Part shown: positions 51,655 to 63,056 of the stretch, piece after piece
Position numbering within the stretch: the stretch's first letter is position 1
How the letters are laid out: each line of letters begins with the position of its first letter
NCBI RefSeq assembly: GCF_033807575.1
Contig: NC_084703.1
Location: 11,098,001-11,162,000, forward strand
Reading direction: 5' to 3'
Length of the DNA: 64,000 nt
From: Cydia pomonella
Lineage: Eukaryota; Arthropoda; Insecta; Lepidoptera; Tortricidae
Position numbers and translations under genes: made by a program
Notes under the pieces: generated by a model
Databases searched by the model: none
Told to the model about the DNA's origin: nothing
What the model saw: the letters and a program-made list of their open reading frames with translations, nothing else

Positions 51655-51785
51655 AGGGAACGCACGTTCCAGGCGTGCACGCTCTATGCTGACGCTGCCC
51701 GCCATACATTTGTTTTAACGGTTAAAATTTATCCTATATAATGACGGTCAGCGTCAGCGTGGATCGTGCACGCTCAGATCATGCG
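51655..51785. repeat. Hairpin MITE (family A), copy 2
   Basis: Arms GGCGTGCACGCTCTATGCTG... and ...AGCGTGGATCGTGCACGCTC pair. It is related to 84-190 and lies in the inferred 5' intron of the insulin-like gene. Confidence 0.65.
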
Positions 51786-52029
51786 TTTTGGTGGCCAAGG
51801 ATAACGGTTTTATTACACACTGTTGGATACATTTTGAACAAGTGGGGTTAATTAATCCGGTGCCAACGGTTATTAAGGAAACAAACAAAAGTCTGTGGTT
51901 AATGTGTGGCTAATATATGTATGTACATGGTTTATGGTATTCTCTACTCGTATGGTATATCTTACGCTTCGCTAAATTGCCAGTCAATGGGAAAGGCGAC
52001 TGTCAATTTACATACAAATACAATACAAA

Positions 52030-52660
52030 TAAAACCGGCCAAGTGCATGTCGGGCCACGCTCAGTGTAGGGTTCCGTAGTTACTCTTCCGTCACAATAAG
52101 CTAAACTGGAGCTTAAAGTATAGTAAATTGTTAACCAAGGGATGAAACGGTACCTTTCATCCGAGTTAAACAAGTAGGCAAATTTGCATAATCAGTACCT
52201 AATTAAAATAAGTCTTTTTACTATGAAGGGAAAACTTTTTGCGATAACTCAAAAACAGCTAAACTGATCATGTCCGCTATAGTTTTCATTTAATGTCTTT
52301 CTTAAGCTCTACTTCCACGATTTTTTTCATATTTTTTGGACCTTTGCTTCAAAAGTTAGAGGGGGGGGGGGGGGGACACATTTTTTTTTTCTTTCGGATC
52401 GATTATCTCCGAATATATTCACTTTATCAAAAAATGTTTCTTGAAAACCCCTATTAGTTTTGAAAGACCTTTCCAACGATACCCCACACTCTAGGGTTGA
52501 AGCGAAAAAAAAATTTCACCACCACTTCACGTGTAGGGGAGGTACCCTAAAAAAAATTAAATTTTTAGATTTTATTGTACGACTTTCTCGGCTTTATTGA
52601 TTTATATATCCATGCCAAATTTCAGCTTTCTAGCACTAACGACCACGGAGCAAAGCCTCG

Positions 52661-52703
<43 letters not shown>

Positions 52704-52764
52704 GGACATGGCGAAACTATAAGGGTTCCGTTTTATGCCATTTGGCTACGGAACCCTAAAAATG
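52030..52764 (-). repeat. AGGGTTCCG dispersed repeat, near full length
   Basis: It begins AAAACCGGCCAAGTGCATGT and ends GGCTACGGAACCCTAAAAAT, the reverse orientation of 37712-38416. It contains a G-run at about 52359-52375 and a (CAGA)n tract at 52661-52703. Confidence 0.8.
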
Positions 52765-53440
52765 TACCATCGTGCATTTACTGCATCGTTGAGAGCGCTA
52801 GCAATGTTTAGCTTTTACCGGCCTTCCCAGTTCATAGTACATAAACAAGACTGAAACTTGAATACTATGGATGCTGGCATGCTTTGCGTGTTCATCCTCA
52901 CCTCTTCTTCGTGATCGATCATATAATTACAGAAAAATGTATAAGGAATAAGTATAATGGCTCAAAGATGTCACAATAATCAAAATTCCTACTATAAATG
53001 CTAAAGTAACAGTATCTGTTACGTCTTCACGATGAACGGATTTAGATTACGTTTAGTATGGACCCGAGATATTTTGAGGCCTGGGGAAGGACATAGTAAG
53101 TAGAACAGTTTAATCGCAATAATTCACTGTCATACTTTTAAAACTATTATTAATAAATAATACTATCTAGGTTTCTAGGTACTGCTTACTGAACCTTATG
53201 CTTGGAGAGAATATATAGATACTAGCTGTTGCCCGCGACTTATTTACTAATCAGACTGATATCAGAAGACCATGGACAAAAAATATACCGAAAACCTAAC
53301 GTTACATTGTGATTGTAATTATATTATTATACAGCGCAGCAGTTAAGGGGAGTTTAGGCTGTAATCAACACACTTTCATAGGTTTTATAAAAAATGGACG
53401 ACTTTTATTATTTCATACAAAATAATTCAGTAAGCAATGT
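52765..53440. other. Intronic/intergenic, no gene seen
   Basis: TACTAGCTGTTGCCCGCGAC at about 53220-53240 is the start of a common lepidopteran repeat; a relative (CTTCTGCCCGCGACTTCGAC) is at 55440-55460. Confidence 0.5.
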
Positions 53441-53649
53441 ATAGGGAGCGTGCATGAACTGTAGGAGGCAGCACACGAGCCGTCAGATTTTTGGCGCGAG
53501 GCGTAAATGTGATGTTTTTTGTTCCGACGTAGCCCACAAGATGGCAGAACCTACTATGCACAAGAAAACGCGTGACGTGTACATGTGCATGTTTATTGTT
53601 CCGATTCAGGCCACAAGATGGCAGACCCTCCAACGCGCACGGTCCCTAT
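53441..53649 (-). repeat. MITE family C, copy 2
   Basis: ATAGGGAGCGTGCATGAACT to GCGCACGGTCCCTAT, an inverted copy of 10445-10653 with high similarity throughout. Confidence 0.78.
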
Positions 53650-55118
53650 CACTACTTTGTTTTAACTCACAACGTCTCATTAATGACGCGACTATGACAC
53701 GACGTCACAACTGTCACAAGTGATCATGATGTACGAAAAACATTGCCGCTCGAAAAAAATGCAAAAAATAATTATGCTCTGGTAGTGAAGACTAAACTAA
53801 AAAATCTTTCAGAATTGTTTTATAGCACTAAAACCTACGTCTAGTTTAAGTTTGAGGTTATATCAAAAATACACACTGTATTGTCTAATATTTACAATAG
53901 TTATTTATTGATACCCGAGCAAGCCAAATATTATAGCCACGAACATAGCGAGTGTAACGAAGAGTGAAATCTTGAGCATTGCGAGAGTTTCAAGGCGCGA
54001 GGGTTAAACAAACTTTGCTACCTAGTGAAACACATAAATTTTCACCAAACCAATGCGAGAAAAACATTACAAATCAAATTGAAATAAAATATATTTATAT
54101 ATTTACAATAACAGTACACATCCAAATTATTATCGTTATTAAATATGTATCATTCAAAATCAATTTAACCAGGCAACATTGCCACTCTTGTGAATAAAAT
54201 GCAACATTCTCATCAGTTTTTAAGGAATCAAGAGAGCCTTTACGAGCTGGTTTGGGGAAAATTATTTTACAGAGAGTGCTGCTTGTAAATACACATTCAT
54301 TGATAAGATTTCCTATCGTGCATGGCCACATTTCATTGTGTACATTGTGTTTAAAATAAAAAAGCTTTCAGTGGCTTTTCCCACCCGGGGCCGGCCGAAG
54401 ATTTTATAAAGAAATGCCACCTTCCTTGATGTGCCGCCCGGGGCTAAGCGTCCGTACCCTCCCCGCGTCACTCTATTTTCATAAAAATAATGTTAAGAGG
54501 ATAGGGGACGGCCGCTTTGCTATGCAAACGTAGACCCCATTTTCCTCTCTGGATATTGGATTATGGAATATCCAAATAAAAATATATTTATAAATTTCAA
54601 TAACAGTATACATCCAAATTATTATCGTTATTAAATATTTATCATTAAAATCAATTTAACCAGCCAACATTAATAACGTGTTCATATAATTTGATGTATA
54701 TTAACAATAACTATGCCCCTAAGCGAAACCCAGTTTTCGTACAAAATTTTAAATGCTTCTAACTCTTATAATAATTAGTAATTCGAAAAAAATCCAGAAC
54801 CAAAAACGTAGGGGCATGCTCGTAGCTATGATCGTTAATCAACCTTTGCATGAAAAGGTGATTTCGCGCGGGTTCTCCGATTTCGTTTTAATGCGGTTGT
54901 TATAAAGATTTTAAAGATGCATTCGACAACATAAACGGGCGTCCCTCATTGACGGAACATATATGTCATTAATATAATTATAGTTTCAAATTAAATTAAA
55001 TCACAGATCTTCTCACAAGCACGACAGGGTATTAAATTAAATTTGAAATTCATATTAACGTAACTAGAGTGTAGGTAAAATATATTTTGAGGTAAATTCA
55101 GTGCCAGTATAGGGTAGG
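53650..55118. other. Repeat-rich region with a 95-bp direct duplication
   Basis: 54086-54180 and 54578-54671 are near-identical direct copies (ATCCAAATTATTATCGTTAT core). Between them is about 400 bp including the GC-rich piece CCACCCGGGGCCGGCCGAAG. At 53915-54010 there is a diverged repeat related to 28005-28160. No gene is seen. Confidence 0.5.
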
Positions 55119-56055
55119 TGCTTTAGATTTCGTCCAATTATAAGAGTTGCCAAATTTGAAATGCAAAAAAAAAGTCTTAAATGTATTGTATTTGTTTGTA
55201 TTGCTCATATTGTCTATTTTAGGTTAATATTACTCGAATATAAATTATATTTGCAGTTTTTTTTATAAAAAACATAGTTTGCAAAAGTAGTGATAATTTA
55301 GTTTCCGTCCGCCTATGAACTAGTTTTCGTCCACGTATGAGCTAGTTGCCAACCTTTGTATTATTTAGTTGAAAATCGATTATATATTTTGTTTTAAGTT
55401 CTGATGTTGTATATTCATCATTTTTAGTTACTTATATAGCTTCTGCCCGCGACTTCGACCGTGTATAATGATTATTTACGTGATAAACCTATGTCCTTCC
55501 TTGGGACTCAAGCATTCGAATTCAACAATCCTTAATTGAAATCGGTGATATTGAGAGGAAAAACAAATGTATTACAAATAAGCAAATATTTAGTATTTGG
55601 GTTTACGTCCTTTCGTGGACGAAGACTAAATATTTCATAAAATTGGTATGTTTTTACTCATCTACTAAATTTCTCTAAGATTTCTTTAAAAAACCTCATT
55701 AGACTGCTTATTTTGGTTTTATTATACTTCTAAGTATACATACGTGCCTAAAAAGATTACTTATAATAGCTAGAATAGTAATAAAATTTTCCATGAACAT
55801 TTCCAGTCTGCACTTATTTTTCTTGGTTTTATGCCCTCTGAAAGGTACGGAGGCGAAGCTGCAACGAATATGTTTTATTTTAAATTCGCTACTCGCAAAA
55901 TATTATTTTTTGTAGATTTATTCTTATAGATTCTTAAGGATTGCAATTAGTCAAAAATTGTGCCGTATGGTTTATACTCAAATTGTACGCAATTCTTTGT
56001 AGCAACTCCGTCAAGTTCAAGTGGACGGAAACTAGCGCTGGACGGTAACTAGCAC
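55119..56055. mobile_element. Putative non-autonomous DNA element with subterminal repeats
   Basis: The outer ends GTGCTTTAGATTTCGTCCA (55119) and, inverted, TGGACGGTAACTAGCAC (to 56055) resemble terminal repeats. The motif TAGTTTTCGTCCA or its complement recurs inside near 55301, 55322, 55610 and 56024. No coding frame is seen. Confidence 0.5.
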
Positions 56056-57030
56056 ACTAACTAACCCTATGCATAGTATAGCTACTAACATTTATTTACT
56101 TATGCCTACTTTGAAAAAGTAATAATAGTCGGTTGTTGTATTATAACTGGCGGTAGTCATATTCTAGTGGTAGGTACAGTGGGCCCCGACAATACACTGC
56201 ACATAGTATTTTGCCTATTTTTTATTAAGTTCAAATACAATATGCCGGGTGGCAAAAGGTCTATTAAATTTTTCAGCTGAGTATATCTTGCGCCGACGAC
56301 CGCAAACTTGATCCTTCTTGCGTGCGTGCAACGTGACCATGCACACACGACTTAGAAACTTAGATTTCAGTTGGTAGGTACCTAAGTACTCCTTTTATGT
56401 ATATTTATCCAAGTTACAGAAACAAACTAAATTAAAGAGGTTCCCTACACATATTTTAGTTTCCTCTATAGTTAATGGTAAATCGTGGTATGGACATTGA
56501 TGTAGAGTAAAGGGATTCCTAAGGTGTTTGATGTTACAATAAATAATTATAAAGTGACTGGTATTAAAGTAGACGTCCGAGTACCTACTCCACATGTCGT
56601 CTTTGAACTTGAGTCATCACAGTGAATATAAGTGACAGGAGGGCATGTCGAGCACTAAGATGTTTACCTTAGTAAAATTTTAATGGTACGAGCAAAAAAT
56701 CACTTCTTGACAACTGGTACACAATTCATCTCAAAATGCTATTTCAGTGGGATTAAGATTTTAAAGTACTTATATTTTTATAGTTAACGACAGGCAATGA
56801 AAGTGTTAAATATAAATATTTTGTCTCACCCTGTTAGGTGTCGCGTAAATAAACGGTTTGTAGGCACTTATAACTTCTTATTAGTTAAATCTATGTAAAA
56901 ACTGTTAAGCACTGATCGAATAAAAGATTCTGAATTTAAAATATTTCGAAATGTTGAGATATGTGCAGGTATTTTCTAATAAAACATAAATATTGATTAA
57001 ACCAACGTTATAATAAATTGTATGAACACT
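56056..57030. other. No gene or clear repeat seen
   Basis: AT-rich sequence. If the 5' exon at 57034 belongs to the insulin-like gene, this is part of its first intron. Confidence 0.4.
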
Positions 57031-57033
57031 CAC

Positions 57034-57134
57034 CACAACCTAAACCGCTGCGCCGCGGTCCACAATCAGATCGAGACGCTGCGGGGCCTCCTTTTATACC
57101 CTTATCTAGGGGGTTATTTCATGACACCTTATCT
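57034..57134 (-). promoter_or_regulatory. TATA promoter and noncoding first exon on the - strand, probably for the insulin-like gene
   Basis: On the - strand, TATAAAAG (57098-57091) is followed about 30 bp later by TCTGATT (start near 57066) and then a good donor GTGAGT (exon end 57034). Two AGATAAGG GATA-type sites lie at 57107-57100 and 57134-57127. The next - strand acceptor with an ATG directly behind it is that of the insulin-like gene at 51593; the link is inferred. Confidence 0.55.
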
Positions 57135-57620
57135 ATTAAAATACACACTGACCACTTAGACGGACTCAGTACATACACGTGGACCTATTTTTAGCCCTCC
57201 CTGGAGTCTAGACGCGGACATGCACGAATGCAGATCAAACGACTTTTATACATACTTGCTATCTCCGGCGTACATAATTGCAACTTTGTACGGTCATAGC
57301 TACTTATTTAGATACATCCTCTGTTCATCAAGCTATACATGATGCAGATTCCTTGATGCTGGCGAGTTTTGAAGTTACCTATTGCAATAGATTTCCTACT
57401 TCACAAACATTCCCAATACTGACTGGGCGCTATTGCTGTTTATTGACAGTTCCTGATCCTGACATCACAAGCTTGATATTTTCGCCATGTCACTTACTTC
57501 ACATATTTAATAATTATCGCGCTTATGAGGATAGTTTCCACCGAAAATAGTACATTTCATTGCAAGTAGGGAACAATAAACCCAATATTTTTTCGAGAGA
57601 TCCGTGATTAGTCCAGCCTT
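57135..57620. other. Upstream region, no gene seen
   Basis: Probably regulatory DNA for the - strand promoter. A 90-aa frame at 57278-57550 shows no recognisable features. Confidence 0.35.
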
Positions 57621-57945
57621 GGCAGCATGGTTGCATTTTTATCATTTGTCACTATGCCTGTCACTTTCGCACTTACATACCTGTTAGAACGTGACAGGCG
57701 ATAAAAACGCGACCGTGCTTAGCCCGCAGGGCGTAGAGATAGATATAGATACTACAATAAAATTATCGAATAGAGAGTAGACTCCATGATTTAAAAAAAA
57801 TAAGTTGTTACCGGTATATGTTCCCGTAGGGCTAAGATGGTCGTCTCTTTATCATTAGTCACCATGCCTGTCACGTTCTAACAAGTATGTTAGTGCGAAA
57901 GTGACGGGCATAGTGACAAGTGATAAAAATGGAACCATGATACCA
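57621..57945. repeat. Two copies of hairpin MITE family E
   Basis: 57621-57722 and 57831-57945 each carry inverted arms (TTTTTATCATTTGTCACTAT / GCGATAAAAACGC; CACCATGCCTGTCACGTTCT / AAAGTGACGGGCATAGTGAC). Confidence 0.65.
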
Positions 57946-57994
57946 CCGCTGATTATTTAAAATTGTATAAGAAAATTTAATTTTTTTACTTGGT

Positions 57995-58440
57995 TTTAAA
58001 CAAAAAGTGGCCAAGTGCGAGTCGGACTAGCCCATGAATAAACGGTTCCGTACCATTTATGACGTATTTAAAAAAACTACTTACTAGATCTCGTTCAAAC
58101 CTATTTTCGGTGGAAGTTTGCATGGTAATGTATATCATATATTTTTTTAGTTTTATCATTCTCTGACCTATCCATATATACCCCACACGTATGGGTTTGA
58201 TGAAAAAAAATGTTGAATTTCAGTTTAAGTATGGGGATCCCCCTAAAATTATTGTGTGTGTTTTTTTTTTGTGTGAAAATCTTAATGCGGTTCACAGAAT
58301 ACATCTACTTATCAAGTTTCTTATAGTATAGTTCTTATAGTTTCGGAAAAAAGTTGCTGTGACATACGGACGGACAGGCAGACAGACATGACGAATCCAT
58401 AAGGGTTCCGTTTTTTGCCATTTGGCTACGGACCCCTAAC
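57995..58440 (-). repeat. AGGGTTCCG dispersed repeat, intact at the foldback site
   Basis: It starts GTGGCCAAGTGCGAGTCGGA and ends TGGCTACGGACCCCTAAC. At about 58110-58125 it reads straight through TCGGTGGAAGTTTGCATGG, the point occupied by the foldback element in the copy at 7040-9716. Confidence 0.75.
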
Positions 58441-59411
58441 GATAATTTTAAGTTAGGTAGCTTGTTTAATAAATCCCTTTCGTATTTTTTTAAAGAGCAT
58501 GTAAGATTACCTTTACGGAATGCGTTCGACAACAACGCGTTCCCCATGCGTTAGTGCCCCTAATTAAGTACCCACTGTTAGAGCACAAACTGTACATAAT
58601 ATATTTGGTGTGCGAGTGTATTTCTCAGTTTTTTATACTACGTCGGTGGCAAACAAGCATACGGCCCGCCGATGGTAAGCAGTCTCCGTAGGCTATGTAC
58701 GCCTGCAACTCCAGAGGAGTTACATGCACGTTGTCGACCCTAACACTCTCCACACCCTAGTTGTGCTCTAGCAACCTTACTCACCGACAGGAACACAACA
58801 CTACACCACTTACTACTTGCACTTAGTCAGGAAATTGAAAAACGGTCGAATATAAAATTATTTTTATTGACTTATATCATCCTATAAGGTAGGTAGCAGT
58901 AGCACCTACCTATATATGATACATTAATCTAAAAAACACTTTCATGTGACAAACCTTCGCAATTAATGTTTCGCAATTTTCGCTGTGCAATAAATAACAA
59001 ACAAATACTTACAAATAAAAATAAGTTATTACAGCTACCTCCTTAACAAACATACCTACTTCCAAGTGTTAACACGGTTATACACTATGATTAAATCTAT
59101 TTTAAGTTAATCGTGCAATTGCTGATTTTGAGTCTCAAAAGTAACTACTTTGTGGCTACTTCGATTTTTTAACATTAACTTCGTAGAAGTACGCATGAGG
59201 ATTTTTATGGCCCTTTATGCGGTGTTATTGACTCCTCATTGTTTACAAATGTCGCCGCATAACAGGCCTAGCAAGTGGTTGAAGTTTAGAATCTTAAGCG
59301 TAGCGGGAGACTCAAACGGCACGGGGCTATGCGGTCACGTGTTGCACATACGATGTTTCACTTCTGTTTTGGCACAGCATTTTTTTGAAAGCGGACTATC
59401 ATTGGCTTTGT
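58441..59411. other. Intergenic with a dispersed repeat fragment
   Basis: At about 58645-58745 (GGTGGCAAACAAGCATACGG, CTGCAACTCCAGAGGAGTTA) lies a relative of the common GATGGTAAGC repeat also seen at 25190-25300. No gene is seen. Confidence 0.5.
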
Positions 59412-60594
59412 CTATTTATTGGTAACATGGGGATGCGTTTTGACGACGTAGGAGCTGACGTCATGTTTGATCCACCCCGGGGGAGGCTTCGGCACCGGCA
59501 CCCACTCCTTGACCTCCACGGGCCCCCACATCCGCTTCCACACAGCGACGTAGACTTTCTTCTCTTGCCAAGTTTTCACCCATCGTGGACGCCACACGAA
59601 CTTCTTTTTCCAGAAGCCGTGAAACGTGGGGTCGTGGGGGTGGTGGTGTGCAGAGGAACGATCTCTGAAAACAAACAAACATTTGTCGACACCATATCAA
59701 AGGTACTTAAGTATATAAACAGTACCCTGCTACTCGTAGGTAAATTACTTTTGTCGATGATGCCTGCGAATGGTAAATAATAGAATATACCTACTAGTAG
59801 ATACTTAGTCAGGTAGAAACACTTAAATGACTGGTTATCGAGAACGAGATAAATACGTGATATATGTAGATAGCAACAATAATTTTATTATACTATGGAC
59901 TTATTTTGACTTTATACCACAAACTTGCTTTCAATGCTTTCAGTACATAAGAATATGTAAGTAGGGCGCATTGTTTTTACTGATAAAATTATTAATTTCA
60001 TTTATTTTATGTGAAAATTGTATTTATTCGCAATTGGACGTAAGTTCGGGTGGCAATTCTCTTCGGCCCATTTGCGGATTGCCACCAAGGCGAAGTGGAT
60101 TGCCACCACCAAAGAACCCCACAGACGTAAAACCCGAACGCTGGCGGTACCGGCCATAGCAATGTCGTCGTTCCGACGTTTTCCAAATTAGCGCCTCATT
60201 CAGAATGTGCGAATTAAAAAAAAACACACTTACATGACTGGTTTTCCAGCATCTGATTTCTCTTCTGTCTTCGCTTTAGTTTCGGATCTCACTTGGCTGT
60301 TAAATATTATAAGTAGGACACTGAAAACGATCTGAAAACGTAATAAACTAAATTAGTACGTAGGATGAATAATAAATATTCTTTGGTGTTTTAGATCCAA
60401 AAGGCTTTACTATATTAGGAAAGTAAGATAACAGTTTTTAATCTGTGAGACCTTACAATCAATAAAATAAAGATAGTTATTGGACACCTTGTTAATATTA
60501 TTGACAACTTTGAGTTTATTTAATTTAATTTGAAATCCCTAAGTAATTTCACTATGTAATTAAACAATTGAGTTACCAAGAATTTACAGCTCAT
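59412..60594 (-). pseudogene. Short Trp/Lys octad-repeat paralogue with apparent +1 frameshift
   Basis: Three - strand exons are inferred: 60594-60577 (MSCKFL, donor GTAACT), 60332-60234 (acceptor GTTTTCAG, donor GTAAGT) and 59664-59412 (acceptor TTTTCAG, stop TAA). Exon 2 opens in phase 0 with IVFSVLLIIF, a signal-peptide core. After that, only the +1-shifted frame is open (SQVRSETKAKTEEKSD) and agrees in phase with exon 3. One extra A in TTTAAAC near 60301 would account for this. Exon 3 carries HHHPHDPTFHGF, then octad-like FVWRPRWVKTW and GPVEVKEWVPVPKPP. The design (tiny first exon, signal core in exon 2, His patch, Trp/Lys repeats) matches the gene at 45517-49774, at about 122 aa. It is either a recent pseudogene, a sequence error in an A-run, or uses an unrecognised splice site. 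Function unknown. Confidence 0.68.
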
Positions 60595-60633
60595 AATGTA
60601 ATTTTTTGAAGTCAAATGTACGTCTGGTAACTT

Positions 60634-60740
60634 GATACTGAGGTAACATTAAACTATAAAAGGCTTTTATAGGGGAATCGTATTTGCAATAATAGTCAGG
60701 GCAGTTCAACTTTAACAATCAGGTGCACGCATGGCGTAAG
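60634..60740. promoter_or_regulatory. Palindromic TATA box, possible bidirectional promoter
   Basis: CTATAAAAGGCTTTTATAG (60654-60672) is a perfect palindrome. On the - strand the Inr TCAGTA has its A at 60639, 31 bp from the TATA T, upstream of the octad-repeat paralogue. On the + strand the same box precedes a short leader, ATG at 60731 and a donor GTAAGT two bases after the ATG (ATGGC|GTAAGT); no downstream + strand exon is recognised in the window. Confidence 0.5.
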
Positions 60741-60956
60741 TAGGATCGGAACCTCGTCTAGACCACCTTAAAAAATGACACATTGCACACTACTCACATA
60801 CTTAAATATTTATTCAAAATTGCGAACTGAATACTTTATCATATATCGTGTTTAAACTTTTTCTCGTCTGGTCCTTCGGCTCTAGTTATTACTAGCTATT
60901 ACATACTAAAATTATACATATACAACTGAAAATAAATGATTATTATTCCTACTTAT

Positions 60957-61345
60957 CTACATTATCCTTGCCTTATCCCATTTACTTGGGGCCGGCACAT
61001 CTAATACTGGCGCCATTTTTGGCGGTCTTTTGTCATATCCGGCGTCAAGCCTTGCGTCAAGTACGTCTAATTTGATGGTCGAAGCCCAGTTTGTCAGCGG
61101 TCGGCCTCTTCCCCTTGTGACCCCAGCACCTTCGATGGTTACACTCTTTGTAATATGGTCATCGCTACGGCGTTGAACATGACTAAACCATTGCAATCTG
61201 CTTTCGCGCATTTTCTTCCGAATATCCGCGACTTTAAAGGTGCCTCTTATATACGTGTTTTTATTTCGTCCAGCCTTGTAACTCCCCCCGACCAGCGCAA
61301 CATCTTCATCTCCGTTACGTTTAATACATTTTTTGTTCATCCTGT
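60957..61345 (-). mobile_element. LINE fragment (C-terminal region)
   Basis: A - strand frame reads RLQWFSHVQRRSDDHITKSV and then RGRGRPLTNW, the post-RT C-terminal pattern of common insect LINEs (R-L-x-W-x-x-H-V-x-R-R and RGRGRP). The reverse-transcriptase core is missing, so it is a 5'-truncated dead copy. Confidence 0.78.
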
Positions 61346-62430
61346 TGTCTCACGGCCTAACACTCGGATCCTTAGAGCAGGGCTGGTCTAACTGCCCGTT
61401 TGTATACTGTGCCCTTTGTTTTGATTGGGATCTTTGGGTCGCACGGGACGCCAGTAAGGGATCGCCATTTGAACCATCCTGCCCTTGCCACGTCATTGCA
61501 TATCTTAGATTAGGGTTTTTTTAATAATATGAATATAAAAGTAAAATATAAAAACACTTACAAAACATTATAAAAAACCTAAAAAAACCTAACCTAGGGT
61601 GCCGCCAGCAGCGGGGCAGGAACCAAGCTGCCGGTGGTCAGGGCCGCAAAGAGAGGAACCGACGTACTATAGGTACGCGCCGTGTCCAAAATTACTGCCT
61701 TCTGCATCAGACTCTTGATCCAGCTGCAGCATATATTTAAAATTAAATATACAAATCACAATTTTGGGTTAGGCCCCTCTTCGTCAGTTATAAATATTCT
61801 TTATTCGCACCTAAAAATACCAGTAGTTGCAATATTTCGCAATTTTTAAACTTTAGATTTATAGCACTATTGTTAGTGAAGTATCATAGAACGAGCTTTT
61901 TGTAAATCTAAACATAACTTGTCTGGGACCTCGTAATATATCTGTTAAAAAAATCTACTAGGTATAAGAAAATAAACGAATAGCCACCCGCAGTTGAGGC
62001 TCCCTCAATAAATACCAAAATACATTAAAATGCGTGATACACTTCCGCAATGTGCGTCCCTACATACTAAGTAAGTACTATGGTTATGCCGAGGATGAGT
62101 TCAGTTTTCGCGGTTAAGCTTACTAGAGGAGTATAGTTAAAACACGTACGAATTTATGTAACAAAGAAAGCGACCCCTGTGTAACACGCAAGGTTGTGTA
62201 AGTGCAAGTACAGTACCTTCATAATATATCATAAGATATGACATAACAATGGTCGATGAAAACCAAGGACACGTGAAAAAGTGCAGCTGTCATGACATTA
62301 GCAACACCTATAAGGATACAAAATACTAGTATTTACTCATTGGTACAAGCTGGGCTTTATTGGGGTTTCTAGCTGGGATTGAATTAAAGATCGCACGCCC
62401 TTATCGCTAGGTTACCAACGGTAAACCTAA
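61346..62430. other. Intergenic; possible LINE 3' end at 61590-61740
   Basis: On the - strand, 61740-61590 is GC-rich and ends CACCCTAGGTTAGGTTTTTTT, like the 3' end of some lepidopteran LINEs I recall. The rest is AT-rich with no gene. Confidence 0.4.
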
Positions 62431-62582
62431 GTCAGACCAAGATACGAGTACAAGTTGGCAGCGATTGTGATAGCCCAGACAGCACAAGTGTTATATTATA
62501 AACGTCTAACATCTATGAAATTATGACGTTTACTTAACAGACTGGGCTATCAAAATTGCTGCCATCTTATCTTGGTCTGACT
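62431..62582. repeat. MITE family D, copy 2
   Basis: Inverted ends GTCAGACCAAGAT and ATCTTATCTTGGTCTGAC, with GCGATTGTGATAGCCCAGAC inside. It is intact and serves as reference for the broken copy at 63057. Confidence 0.78.
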
Positions 62583-63056
62583 CCGCCGCCATACGACATT
62601 CGACATTCTGAAATATTTAACATTGCCCTTTGTGACTATGCGCTGAAACTTGGCACAGTTGATTCTTAGCTGGTTTTGAGTAGATTCGAACCGGGAGCAA
62701 CATTTCTCTAAAACTATACATATTAGGACATGTGATATATTATTTTCCGATAAATTAATAGGATGAGGATATTATATATAGGATGAGGAATTTATTTTTC
62801 GAACAAAAACAATGCACGTTTTAACAAAAAGAGAATAAGGTAGAATATACTCAAATAATTACCTTTTTTTAAGTACTTATAACAGAAATGAGATTTCTGA
62901 TTTCCCAAAGCTACACTTATTTAGTTTTCATAAATATATATCGGCTTCAAACTGAAACTGAACCCTATTATTTAATATGTACTTACACGGTGAGTTTTAA
63001 TCGGTGATCAGGAGTAAAAAATATTAATTACCAATATCCTTAACACTGATTACCAC

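Noticed and set aside
60024..60227. Gly-rich 67-aa frame in the intron of the octad paralogue, as an extra exon
   Set aside because: Its open frame comes from a short GATTGCCACC duplication, it lacks good flanking splice sites, and the exons on either side already agree in phase.
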